A DNA stretch of 64,000 nt from Caulobacteraceae bacterium (lineage in GTDB: Bacteria; Pseudomonadota; Alphaproteobacteria; Caulobacterales; Caulobacteraceae). Below the pieces are notes generated by a model. The model had not been told where the DNA came from, ran no database searches, and saw nothing but the letters and a program-made list of their open reading frames with translations. Both the position numbers and the translations under genes were made by a program. This document shows, in pieces, positions 10,119-20,522 of this stretch; positions within the stretch are counted from its first letter, which is position 1, and the number at the start of each line of letters is the position of its first letter. The stretch is from NCBI GenBank assembly GCA_947475415.1, contig CANJLH010000010.1, forward strand, positions 1 through 64,000. The letters run 5' to 3'.

Positions 10119-11135
10119 GATCCCCAACGAAGCGACGCCGCCACCCCAGGTCAAGTACAACCGGGCGCCGAACGTGTGGCCAAGGCGCTCGCCCGGGCCG
10201 GCGTGGCCTCTCGCCGCGATGTGGAGCGGCTGATAGAAGCGGGGCGGGTGGCGCTGAACGGCAAGGTATTGACGACTCCGGCAGTGAAGGTCGAGCCGGG
10301 CGATATTCTGACCGTCGACGGCGCTGTCGTGAACGATGCCGAGCCCGCGCGCCTGTTCCGGTTCCACAAGCCGGTGGGTCTGGTGACCACCCACAAGGAC
10401 CCGCAAGGGCGCCCCACGGTGTTCGACGCCCTGCCCAAGGTCCTACCCCGGCTGATCTCGGTGGGCCGCCTCGACCTTAATTCCGAGGGCCTGCTGCTGC
10501 TGACCAATGACGGCGGCCTGGCCCGCGCCCTGGAGACGCCCAACGCGACCCTGGTGCGCCGCTACCGGGTCCGCGCCCGTGGGCGCACCACCCAGGAAAG
10601 GTTGGACAGGCTAATGGACGGCGTCATCGTGGAGGATGTCCGCTACGGCCCCATCGAGGCCACCCTCGATAAGGCCAAGGAGGGCCCTCAGGGGGCGAAC
10701 CTGTGGCTCACCGTCGCCCTGTCGGAGGGCAAGAACCGCGAGGTCCGGCGAGTGCTGGAGTCCCTCGGCCTGACGGTGAACCGCCTGATCCGCCTGGCCT
10801 ATGGGCCGTTGGCCCTTGGCGCCCTTCTGCCGGGTGAGATCGAGGAGGTGGGGCCCCGGGTCCTGCGCGAGCAGTTCGCTGATCATATCGCGCCGGCCAA
10901 CCTGCCCAGGGGCGAGCGCCCCTTGTTCGGCAAGGCCGCCACCATCTCCGGCCAGAGCGCAACGGGCCGTCGCCGTGAGGTGGGCGCAGGTGGCGCGAGC
11001 CCGGCACGGACCGCACCGGCCAAGCCCAAGAAGATCTACAAGTCCGGCTGGGCCAAAGCCAAGCCGCCGAAACCCGGCGGCCTACGCACACCCAAGCCCG
11101 TCAGCCGCCGGAAACCGCCGCCGGCGCGCGGCTGA
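10110..11135 (+). CDS. rRNA pseudouridine synthase, RsuA/RluB family
   Basis: A 341-residue enzyme that isomerises a uridine in rRNA, probably 23S rRNA if it is RluB-like. An S4 RNA-binding domain (ERVAKALARAGVASRRDVERL, residues about 21-41) precedes the catalytic domain, which has SVGRLDLNSEGLLLLTNDG with the catalytic Asp. The motif REVRRVLESLGLTVNRLIR follows. The last ~75 residues are basic and rich in Pro/Lys/Arg, a common RluB-like tail. ATG 10110 lies inside the possible tadA start region; an internal GTG near 10177 is an alternative start. RluB versus RluE/RsuA cannot be decided by eye. Confidence 0.9.
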   Translation: MIHDPQRSDAATPGQVQPGAERVAKALARAGVASRRDVERLIEAGRVALNGKVLTTPAVKVEPGDILTVDGAVVNDAEPARLFRFHKPVGLVTTHKDPQGRPTVFDALPKVLPRLISVGRLDLNSEGLLLLTNDGGLARALETPNATLVRRYRVRARGRTTQERLDRLMDGVIVEDVRYGPIEATLDKAKEGPQGANLWLTVALSEGKNREVRRVLESLGLTVNRLIRLAYGPLALGALLPGEIEEVGPRVLREQFADHIAPANLPRGERPLFGKAATISGQSATGRRREVGAGGASPARTAPAKPKKIYKSGWAKAKPPKPGGLRTPKPVSRRKPPPARG

Positions 11136-11136
11136 T

Positions 11137-11790
11137 CTACGCAGCAAGCCGCCTCGCCAAGGCGCGCGTGCGGCGTGCGACAGTCGCCGCGGCGCCGATG
11201 ACGATGACCGCCAGGCCGAGCAGAAGGCTCTCACCGGTCCAGCCCCACAGGGGCTCAAACGCTGCAACGGCGCAGGTGACGGTCAAGGCCGCCATTCTGT
11301 GAGGCTTGGCCATGGGACCCGAAAAGTCGGCTGGGTACCCCAGTCCCCGGCCAAGTTCGCGAACATAGGCGGTGAGCACCGCCAGCCACGCCGCCACCCA
11401 GCCCAGCGCCGGCCCGCCCGGCAGCGCCGCCGCATAGCCCGCCGCCACCAGGAACAGGCCATCGGCGATCCGGTCGGGAAGTTCGTTCCAGATCGGCCCC
11501 GCCGTTCCGCCCCGGCCGTGCTCCACCGCCACCATGCCGTCCAACAGATTGCATAGCAGCCGCAACTGAATGCAGGTCGCCGCGGCCAGCAAGAATATCC
11601 AGCGCCATCCGCCGCCGATCAGCCCCGCGCTCAACAACGCCGTGGCGCCGAGGCCGGCGCACACCACGCTCATCGCCGAGATTTGGTCCGGCCCGATACC
11701 GGCGCGCGCGCAGCCGGCGGCGAGCGCGCGAGCCCATGCGGTCCCACGGCTCTTCAGGGGGCGGCGATTGTCAGCTGCGGGATCGCTCAT
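11137..11790 (-). CDS. CDP-alcohol phosphatidyltransferase family protein (YnbA-like)
   Basis: A 217-residue inner-membrane enzyme of the family that transfers a phosphatidyl group from CDP-diacylglycerol to an alcohol. The canonical signature is DGxxAR-x8-G-x3-D-x3-D. Here it reads D84-G85-x2-A88-V89-x8-G98-x3-N102-x3-D106, so Arg becomes Val and one metal-ligand Asp becomes Asn, while the last Asp remains. This suggests a distinct subgroup. E. coli YnbA, which neighbours a CdsA paralogue, is the nearest familiar parallel. The start overlaps the stop of the upstream membrane-protein gene (ATGA), so the two are translationally coupled. The acceptor alcohol is unknown. Confidence 0.82.
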   Translation of the reverse strand: MSDPAADNRRPLKSRGTAWARALAAGCARAGIGPDQISAMSVVCAGLGATALLSAGLIGGGWRWIFLLAAATCIQLRLLCNLLDGMVAVEHGRGGTAGPIWNELPDRIADGLFLVAAGYAAALPGGPALGWVAAWLAVLTAYVRELGRGLGYPADFSGPMAKPHRMAALTVTCAVAAFEPLWGWTGESLLLGLAVIVIGAAATVARRTRALARRLAA

Positions 11791-12170
11791 GGGGCCTTGG
11801 CCTTCTGGCGGACCAGCGCCGCCGCATAGAGGATGGCGTAGAGGGTCGAGACCGTCCACGGCACAGCGATTGTGCGTGCGATCTCGGGGGTGCCGATCAG
11901 CCGATGGACGCCGATCAGCGTTACGAGGATCACCGCCGCGGTGATCGCCGGGGGGGCGGTATAGGCCAGGAGCCCTGACATGCGCGCAGTCATCGCCTCC
12001 AGCGCCCGCTTCAGGAACAGGGTGATCAGTCCCGATACGGCGCCCTGAGCGATGGCCGGGCCGATTGCTGCGGACAACCCGTGCCCACAGTTGGCGAACA
12101 GCGCCCAGCCCCCCATGGCCAGGGCGGCGAAGGCCACGTGGACTACGGTGGAGCGCGCCAGCCGGTGCAT
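11787..12170 (-). CDS. Small integral membrane protein of the phospholipid cluster
   Basis: A 127-residue protein (150 if begun at ATG 12239) with four hydrophobic segments: VVHVAFAALAMGGWALFAN, GPAIAQGAVSGLITLFL, AITAAVILVTLIGVHRLI and VSTLYAILYAAALV. I prefer ATG 12170, which has GAGG upstream and leaves room for a promoter before the divergent gene. I recognise no named family. It is the first gene of a two-gene unit with the CDP-alcohol phosphatidyltransferase, whose start overlaps its stop by 4 bp. A role in lipid synthesis or movement is inferred only from context. Confidence 0.7.
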   Translation of the reverse strand: MHRLARSTVVHVAFAALAMGGWALFANCGHGLSAAIGPAIAQGAVSGLITLFLKRALEAMTARMSGLLAYTAPPAITAAVILVTLIGVHRLIGTPEIARTIAVPWTVSTLYAILYAAALVRQKAKAP

Positions 12171-12248
12171 GGGGATGAACCTCGCCGCGGCCGCCCGGCC
12201 GGTCAAGCGCAGGCTTGACCATTCGTGCGCGGAGGCCATGGTCGTCTA

Positions 12249-13217
12249 GTGATCGACACCGCAATCCGCTTCTTCTCCGCTCAACCGCCGGCCCTGATCT
12301 GGGGCCTGGCCGGCGTTCTGGGCGTATTGACGCTGGCGGTGGGCGTCAGCGCCCTGCTGCCGAGGCTGCATCCGCAGAAGGATTACGCGAACCTGCGTCA
12401 GCGGATCGGCTCCTGGTGGATCATGATCGTCCTGCTCGCCACGGCTTTGCTGGCCGGTTGGCCGGCGGTGACCGCCCTTTTCGCCGTGATTTCCTTCATC
12501 GCGCTTAGGGAGTTCCTGTCGCTGGCCCACATGCGTCCGGAGGACCGGCTGATCGTACTGGCCGCCTATCTCACCATCCCGATCAGTTATGGCTTTGTGG
12601 CCGCGGACATCTACGGCTTCTACCTGGTGTTCATGCCGGTCTACGTCTTCATGTTCCTGCCCTTCGCCATGGCCTGCATCGGCCAGACGCGGAACTACCT
12701 GCCGGCGGCGTCGACCTTCCACTGGGGTCTGATGACCTGCGTCTACAACCTGGGTTTCGTCGCCATGTTGATGCGCGCACCCAACAGCGAGGCTCTGCCG
12801 GCGGGTGCGGCCGGGGCGGTGTTCCTGCTGCTTGCAGCCACCGAGGCCAATGACGTGGCCCAATACGTCTGGGGTAAGCTCACCGGACGGCACAAGATCA
12901 TGCCAAAGGTCAGCCCGAACAAGACCTGGGAGGGTTTCCTCGGCGGCTGGGCGACGTCTGCGGCGCTGATCTGGTTCGCCGGACCGTTGTTTACACCATT
13001 GTCGGGCATGGGACTCGCCATCCTGGCGCTCAGCCTGCCGGTGGCGGGCTTCGCCGGCGACGTGACCATGAGCGCGGTCAAGCGGGACCTGGGGGTCAAG
13101 GACACCTCGGCCCTGATTCCCGGACATGGCGGCCTCCTGGACCGGGCTGACAGCCTGATCTTCACCGCCCCGCTCTATTTCCACCTGCTAGCCTACTATG
13201 GCCTGGAGCATTTCTGA
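12249..13217 (+). CDS. Phosphatidate cytidylyltransferase-like protein (CdsA/YnbB family)
   Basis: An inner-membrane enzyme making CDP-diacylglycerol from phosphatidate and CTP. The 322-residue product (GTG 12249, GGAGG 13 bp upstream; GTG 12225 is possible) has about eight hydrophobic segments. The CDS signature is complete near the C-terminus: SAVKRDLGVKDTSALIPGHG, then GLLDRADS. Its neighbours (variant CDP-alcohol phosphatidyltransferase, acyltransferase) make it more likely an accessory YnbB-type copy than the housekeeping CdsA, which usually sits between uppS and dxr. The stop overlaps the next start by one base (TGATG). Confidence 0.88.
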   Translation: MIDTAIRFFSAQPPALIWGLAGVLGVLTLAVGVSALLPRLHPQKDYANLRQRIGSWWIMIVLLATALLAGWPAVTALFAVISFIALREFLSLAHMRPEDRLIVLAAYLTIPISYGFVAADIYGFYLVFMPVYVFMFLPFAMACIGQTRNYLPAASTFHWGLMTCVYNLGFVAMLMRAPNSEALPAGAAGAVFLLLAATEANDVAQYVWGKLTGRHKIMPKVSPNKTWEGFLGGWATSAALIWFAGPLFTPLSGMGLAILALSLPVAGFAGDVTMSAVKRDLGVKDTSALIPGHGGLLDRADSLIFTAPLYFHLLAYYGLEHF

Positions 13218-13855
13218 TGCGCTGGCTGCGGCGGTTGGCCATAGTGGCGCTGTTTCGGCCGCTCGCGCGCGTGTTTACCGGCGCAGATATCGTGGGCCGT
13301 GAGCGGCTGCCGCTAAAGGGCCCGGCGATCCTGGTGGCCAATCACGCCAGCCATGTGGACACACTCCTGCTGCTCACCATCTACCCGTCACGGGCGCTGG
13401 ACCGAGTGCGCCCGGCGGCGGCGGCGGATTATTTCCTCAAGGGTGCGCTGATGAGTTGGTTCTCCCGCAGCATCCTGAACATCGTGCCCGTCGCCCGCGA
13501 CCGGGTGGCGACCGGCGAGGATGTGCTGGCGCCGGCGCGGGCGGCTCTGGCGGCCGGAGACATACTGTTGGTGTTTCCGGAGGGCACCCGCGGCGATGGG
13601 GAAGCCATGACCCGATTGAAGAACGGCGTCTCGCGTCTGGCGGCGGCCTTTCCGGACGCCCCTGTGGTCCCGATCTGGCTGCAGGGTGCGGCCCGGGTGC
13701 TGCCCAAGGGCGCCGCGGTTCCCGTGCCGATGAATTGTACGGTGCTGGTGGGCGAACCGCTGAAGTTCGGCGGCGACCGCGCGGAATTCATGGCGGCCCT
13801 GAAGGCGGCCCTCGAGGCGCTTCACGCACAAGCGCCGCCCCAGCGGTGGGCCTGA
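13217..13855 (+). CDS. 1-acyl-glycerol-3-phosphate acyltransferase (PlsC-like)
   Basis: A 212-residue membrane-associated acyltransferase. It has the catalytic NHASHVD (residues 42-48, HX4D) and the substrate-binding FPEGTRG (120-126), plus a short hydrophobic N-terminus. Relatives convert lysophosphatidate to phosphatidate, the substrate of the CdsA-type enzyme encoded immediately upstream. The one-base overlap with that gene and the following one-base overlap with rsmD suggest one transcript. It is probably a second, accessory PlsC-type enzyme. Confidence 0.88.
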   Translation: MRWLRRLAIVALFRPLARVFTGADIVGRERLPLKGPAILVANHASHVDTLLLLTIYPSRALDRVRPAAAADYFLKGALMSWFSRSILNIVPVARDRVATGEDVLAPARAALAAGDILLVFPEGTRGDGEAMTRLKNGVSRLAAAFPDAPVVPIWLQGAARVLPKGAAVPVPMNCTVLVGEPLKFGGDRAEFMAALKAALEALHAQAPPQRWA

Positions 13856-14421
13856 TGCGCATTGTCGCCGGTGAGTTCAAGGGCCGTTCGCTCTCGGCCC
13901 CTCCGGGCCAGGCCACCCGCCCCACCTCGGACCGGGCGCGGCAGGCGATTTTCAACATCCTAGAGCATGCGCCCTGGTCACCTGGCGTGAGGGGCAGGCG
14001 CGTCATTGACCTGTTCGCCGGGTCCGGCGCCCTGGGGTTCGAAGCCCTGTCCCGCGGCGCCGGCTTCTGCCTGTTCGTCGAAACTGACGAGGCGGCTAGG
14101 GGGGCCATTCGGGAGACCGTCGACGCCTTCAGCCTTTTCGGGCGCACCCGCGTCCACCGCCGCGACGCCACCGATCTGGGAATGAGGCCGGGAGCCGACG
14201 GCCCGGCCTTCAATCTAGCGTTCCTGGATCCCCCCTACTCCAAGGGCCTTGGCGAGATCTCGCTGCAGCGCCTGACCTCCGGGGGTTGGCTGGCGGCCGA
14301 CGCAATCATCGTCTTTGAACGTGGCGCCGCTGAGCCGCCGTTGGCCGTGGAGGGGTTCGAAGTCCTCGACACTCGCGACTATGGCGCCGCGCGGGTGTGG
14401 TTCCTGAGGGCCGCCGGGTAG
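13855..14421 (+). CDS. rsmD: 16S rRNA (guanine966-N2)-methyltransferase RsmD
   Basis: A SAM-dependent methyltransferase acting on G966 of 16S rRNA in the assembled small subunit. The 188 residues start MRIVAGEFKGRSL at an ATG overlapping the plsC stop (TGATG). Motif I is DLFAGSGALGFEALSRGA (FAGSGALG 54-61), and the catalytic motif is DPPY at 125-128. TRPTSDRARQAIFNIL is the characteristic N-terminal helix. In many alphaproteobacteria it instead follows a pseudouridine synthase, so its coupling here to lipid genes is probably positional. Confidence 0.95.
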   Translation: MRIVAGEFKGRSLSAPPGQATRPTSDRARQAIFNILEHAPWSPGVRGRRVIDLFAGSGALGFEALSRGAGFCLFVETDEAARGAIRETVDAFSLFGRTRVHRRDATDLGMRPGADGPAFNLAFLDPPYSKGLGEISLQRLTSGGWLAADAIIVFERGAAEPPLAVEGFEVLDTRDYGAARVWFLRAAG

Positions 14422-14433
14422 CGGCTCTGGTTG

Positions 14434-17217
<2,784 letters not shown>

Positions 17218-17260
17218 GGAGTACCTCCCGGCTCCTCTGCGGGAGCCTGCAAAAACAAAA

Positions 17261-17292
17261 GGCGGGGAGCCCGGCTGACCGGACTCCCCGCC
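17261..17292 (-). terminator. Rho-independent terminator of rplU-rpmA
   Basis: On the minus strand a perfect 9-bp stem GGCGGGGAG/CTCCCCGCC with a 14-base loop is followed directly by TTTTGTTTTT. It lies about 58 bp past the rpmA stop and has all the marks of an intrinsic terminator. Confidence 0.9.
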
Positions 17293-17305
17293 TGAAGTGC
17301 TGTCC

Positions 17306-17330
17306 GGTCCGCCTGATTGTCTGGCGGACC
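17306..17330 (-). terminator. Second hairpin downstream of rpmA
   Basis: GGTCCGCC and GGCGGACC pair perfectly around a 9-base loop, 20 bp after the rpmA stop and 13 bp before the intrinsic terminator. It has no U-tract of its own, so it may protect the 3' end or assist the following terminator. Confidence 0.55.
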
Positions 17331-17349
17331 CGGTTTTAAGAGGTTCGCC

Positions 17350-17622
17350 TTATTCCGCCGCCGGCGCCATCGGCGCCACCACATTCACATAGGTGCGGGC
17401 GTTCTTCTTAGTTTCGAACTTCACCGCGCCTTGCGCCGTCGCAAAGAGGGTGTGGTCCTTGCCCATGCCCACATTGTCGCCGGCGAAGAATTTGGTGCCG
17501 CGCTGGCGGACGAGGATGTTGCCGGCTGCGACCGCTTCGCCGCCATATTTCTTCACGCCGAGACGGCGGCCTGCGGAATCGCGCCCGTTGCGCGAAGAAC
17601 CGCCTGATTTCTTGTGCGCCAT
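17350..17622 (-). CDS. rpmA: 50S ribosomal protein L27
   Basis: A 90-residue ribosomal protein whose N-terminal tail reaches the peptidyl transferase centre. [20 protein letters not shown] is the standard N-terminus, and it has no cleavable Firmicutes-type extension. [28 protein letters not shown] is diagnostic. It is 29 bp downstream of rplU. Confidence 0.98.
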   Translation of the reverse strand: MAHKKSGGSSRNGRDSAGRRLGVKKYGGEAVAAGNILVRQRGTKFFAGDNVGMGKDHTLFATAQGAVKFETKKNARTYVNVVAPMAPAAE

Positions 17623-17651
17623 GGCGCTCTCCTAAACTTTACAGCCGGACC

Positions 17652-18245
17652 TTATTCGTCCGCCGCGTCCTTCGCAGACTTTTTCGGGGCGGCTTTCTTG
17701 GCCGCGGGTTTCTTTTCCGCGCCTTCGGCGGCGGCCGCCTTGGGCTTGGGAGAGGCCTTGGCCTTGGCGGCTTGCGCCGGCGCGGCGGCCTCAGCTTTGG
17801 GCGCGGTCTTCTTCTGGGGCTTGGCCGGGGCGTCGCCGACCACCGTCTCCGGAAGCTTGAGATTGCGGGCGCGGGCGTTGAGGACCGCCTTGGTGGTCAG
17901 GTCAACAGTTCCCTCCCACTTGGCGGACTTGCCCTCGCCGTCGATGCCGGTGACACGCAGCACAGTTTCGAACTGGCGATGACCGCGAGTGCGGCGATAG
18001 CCCTGACGGCGGGTTTTCTTGAAGATCTTGACCTTCAGGCCCTTGCGGGTCTCGATCAGCGTCGCGCTCACCTTGGCGCCGGCAAGCATCGGGGCGCCAA
18101 CGAACACCTGTTCGCCATCGCCCAGCATCAGCACGTCGCCGAAGCTCACCGCCGCGCCGGGATCACCGTCCAGCCTTTCGACCACCAGCACGTCGCCGGG
18201 CTGCACCCGGTACTGCTTTCCGCCGGTCTTGATCACCGCATACAT
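17652..18245 (-). CDS. rplU: 50S ribosomal protein L21 with long Ala/Lys-rich tail
   Basis: An early 23S rRNA-binding protein of the large subunit. Residues 1-103 form the normal L21 domain (MYAVIKTGGKQYRVQPGDVL; VKIFKKTRRQGYRRTRGHRQ). The total length is 197, nearly twice the E. coli protein. The extra ~90 residues are rich in Ala, Lys and Pro (KAEAAAPAQAAKAKASPKPK) and look disordered; long L21 tails are known in alphaproteobacteria. It is the first gene of rplU-rpmA. Confidence 0.97.
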   Translation of the reverse strand: MYAVIKTGGKQYRVQPGDVLVVERLDGDPGAAVSFGDVLMLGDGEQVFVGAPMLAGAKVSATLIETRKGLKVKIFKKTRRQGYRRTRGHRQFETVLRVTGIDGEGKSAKWEGTVDLTTKAVLNARARNLKLPETVVGDAPAKPQKKTAPKAEAAAPAQAAKAKASPKPKAAAAEGAEKKPAAKKAAPKKSAKDAADE

Positions 18246-18344
18246 GGTCGTGGCCTTAACAGAATGGTCTTTGCAAAACGCAGCGCGCCCGCGAGCGGTC
18301 CCGCGGGCGAGAGGGGGGGTCTTATACAGACGAGCCCTTGCAAG

Positions 18345-19478
18345 TCAACGCGCTGGCGCCGCCTCATTGGCTGGTGGCCCGGCGACGCGGCCGGTGTCGG
18401 CCTCCCACTGACGCACCACCGCGGCGGAGACGCCTTGCATAAGGGCGAAACGCGCCGGCATGCGCGTTATCGATCGACCCACCAGCACCGCCACGGCATA
18501 GGCCCGTCCGTCCGGCGCGGTGATCACACCAACGTCGTTGTAACCCACCACCTTGTCGCGCCAATCCTGGCCGGTGCCGGTTTTGTGGGCGATCTTCCAC
18601 CCGGCTGGCAAACCGCCCTTCAGGCGGTTGGGGCCGGTGGTGGAACGACTCATCACCTCGATCAACCGTCGGGTGGACTGCGGCTTCAGCAACCGGCCGG
18701 CCTGTAGGGCGGCCAGGGCGCGCGCCACGCCCATCGGTGTTCCGCGGTCGGGCATGTTGGCCATGTACCGCGCCACCGCCGCGTCACGGACCTCCTCGGG
18801 CAGATTCTCCCGATCAATCTTGAAGGACTTCCCGTGTCCATAGGCGTTACGCCAGCGCAGACCGGCGATGGCCGATTGCAGGTGGCGCTCCTCGCCCCCG
18901 GCGCGGATACCCGCCAACCCTTTGGCGTCCAGCACCGCCTGAATCGCAGCGGCCCCGCCCAGGAAACGCACCAGTTTGTCGGCCGCGGCGTTGTCGCTGT
19001 CGATCAGGGCCCGCGCCATCAGGTCGTCCAGGGTGGTCCGATAGCCGTCTGGGCCATATTCCTTGGCGATGGGCTGGTAGAATACCGACAGGTCCTCGTC
19101 GCGCATGACCACAGGGTCGTCCAGGGACCAACGATCGTGGTCGGCGCCGTCCAATAGCGCCAGCGCCACCCACAGCTTTGATACGCTCTGCTGTGGGAAA
19201 TCCTGTTCCCCGGCGACCGCGGCTGTCTTGCCGTCCGTCAGGTCAATCACTGCTATGCCCACTGGATCGGCGAAGGCGCTCGCCAGTGTTTCCAATTCAG
19301 ACTGCAGGCGAGGAACCTCTGATTTGCTGGACACGGTGATGGCCGGGGATAGCGGTACCGGCGGTGCGACGGCCGGCGGCGGGCTGCGGAGGGCCAACCC
19401 AAGGGGGGCTGTGATGAATGCGGCCAGGAACGCGGCGGCAAGCCAGGCGGCCCAGGCCTGCGCCCGGGGCCATCTCAT
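18345..19478 (-). CDS. Class A beta-lactamase-fold serine hydrolase
   Basis: A 377-residue protein with an N-terminal signal or anchor (AWLAAAFLAAFITAPLGLAL), therefore periplasmic. It carries the class A motifs SVSK (98-101), SDN (161-163) and KTG (299-301). At the omega loop it reads E197-R-H-L-Q201 where class A enzymes have E166xxLN, so the general-base Glu is plausibly kept but Asn170 is replaced by Gln. An extra ~30 residues separate this loop from the GTP motif (246-248). It may be a genuine penicillin-hydrolase relative or a peptidoglycan-acting homologue. The start ATG 19478 overlaps the dmeF stop (ATGA), so the two are coupled. Confidence 0.85.
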   Translation of the reverse strand: MRWPRAQAWAAWLAAAFLAAFITAPLGLALRSPPPAVAPPVPLSPAITVSSKSEVPRLQSELETLASAFADPVGIAVIDLTDGKTAAVAGEQDFPQQSVSKLWVALALLDGADHDRWSLDDPVVMRDEDLSVFYQPIAKEYGPDGYRTTLDDLMARALIDSDNAAADKLVRFLGGAAAIQAVLDAKGLAGIRAGGEERHLQSAIAGLRWRNAYGHGKSFKIDRENLPEEVRDAAVARYMANMPDRGTPMGVARALAALQAGRLLKPQSTRRLIEVMSRSTTGPNRLKGGLPAGWKIAHKTGTGQDWRDKVVGYNDVGVITAPDGRAYAVAVLVGRSITRMPARFALMQGVSAAVVRQWEADTGRVAGPPANEAAPAR

Positions 19479-20404
19479 ACCGCGCGCCTGACCTCGAGGA
19501 TCACGTGGCTTAGACCGGCGAGATCGGCGAGCCGAGCGCGGTAGACCTGAGGCGACTGCGGATCGGAGGCCACTATCAGCGCCATCGCCGCATGGTGGCC
19601 CGGACCCAGCCGCCACAGGTGCAGGTCCGCGACTCGCTCGCCGCCGCATTCCAGCCGTGTCCGGACTTGCCTGGTCAGTTCCGGGCTGGGGTTGACGTCA
19701 AGCAGGGCCGGGCACGCCCGTCTGAGCAGACGCCAAGCGAACTGAGCGACTAGGCCAGCGCCGATGAGCCCCATGATCGGGTCGGCCCAGGTCCAGCCCA
19801 GTCGGCGTCCGGCGATGAGCCCAGCGATGGTCAGCACGCCCACCAAGGCGTCTGCGGTGAGGTGCAGGTGGGCTGCCGCAATATTGAGATCGCCGTCCTG
19901 ATCGTGGTCATGGCGGTCTCGGCTGGCCGGCTGCAACAACCAGACGCAGACCAGGGTCACCGCCAGTCCGGCGACGGCCAACGGCAGGGCGGAACCGAAG
20001 TCCACGGCTTCCGGCGCGATCAGGCGATGGAGACTCTCCGAGGCGATCGCCAGGGCAGTGACTCCGAGCACCACGGCATTGGCGAATCCCGCCAGATATC
20101 CCACTTTGCCGGCGCCGAAGGCGAACCTCGGATCGTCTGCGTGGCGGCGTGCATAGGCATAGGCGAACGCCGACACCGCCAAGGCGGCCACATGGGCGCC
20201 CATGTGCAGCCCTGCGGCGGTGAGCGCCATGGAATGAAACAACACCCCGCCCGCCACCTGGGCCGCCAGAGTCGCCGCGCAGATTCCGGCCACGATCCAG
20301 GTGCGCCTTTCATTGCGAGCATGGTCGGCGCCTAGATAGACATTGTCGGCGCGGAACTGGTCCAGGGGGGCGTCCGGCGAGTCGCTGGGATCGGCGATGG
20401 TCAA
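19475..20404 (-). CDS. dmeF: Cation diffusion facilitator, DmeF-type Co/Ni/Zn exporter
   Basis: A 309-residue inner-membrane metal/proton antiporter with six transmembrane segments. The metal-site helix reads AAGLHMGAHVAAL, with His replacing the Asp found in ZitB-type proteins, and the later helix has HLHLTADALVGVL. This His-rich pattern is characteristic of DmeF. The C-terminal cytoplasmic domain (LTRQVRTRLECGG...) follows. The best start is TTG 20404 with GAGG nine bases upstream. It is divergent from a COG0523 GTPase across a Zur-box-like palindrome and coupled to the beta-lactamase-fold gene downstream. Confidence 0.87.
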   Translation of the reverse strand: MTIADPSDSPDAPLDQFRADNVYLGADHARNERRTWIVAGICAATLAAQVAGGVLFHSMALTAAGLHMGAHVAALAVSAFAYAYARRHADDPRFAFGAGKVGYLAGFANAVVLGVTALAIASESLHRLIAPEAVDFGSALPLAVAGLAVTLVCVWLLQPASRDRHDHDQDGDLNIAAAHLHLTADALVGVLTIAGLIAGRRLGWTWADPIMGLIGAGLVAQFAWRLLRRACPALLDVNPSPELTRQVRTRLECGGERVADLHLWRLGPGHHAAMALIVASDPQSPQVYRARLADLAGLSHVILEVRRAV

Positions 20405-20425
20405 TGGCGGCCTCGTGGCGACTGG

Positions 20426-20448
20426 TGTATGTTATTGTATAACACTTC
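20426..20448. promoter_or_regulatory. Zur-box-like palindrome in the dmeF/COG0523 divergon
   Basis: TGTTAT-N3-ATAACA is a perfect inverted repeat in an otherwise GC-rich region. Against the Zur consensus GAAATGTTATA-N-TATAACATTTC it matches about 17 of 22 positions. It is centred at 20437, about 86 bp upstream of the GTPase start and 33 bp upstream of the dmeF start. COG0523 genes are classic Zur targets in proteobacteria, which supports the assignment; zur itself is not in the window. Confidence 0.75.
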
Positions 20449-20522
20449 AGTTGGCGGCAAGCCATCTGGGGATTGACCATCTGAGGTTTGAATGTCTGCG
20501 CAGGCGGACTAGATGTAGGCGC

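Noticed and set aside
18246-18344. Possible L21 leader regulatory RNA upstream of rplU
   Set aside because: No stable structure resembling known ribosomal leaders could be recognised; known L21 leaders are from Firmicutes.
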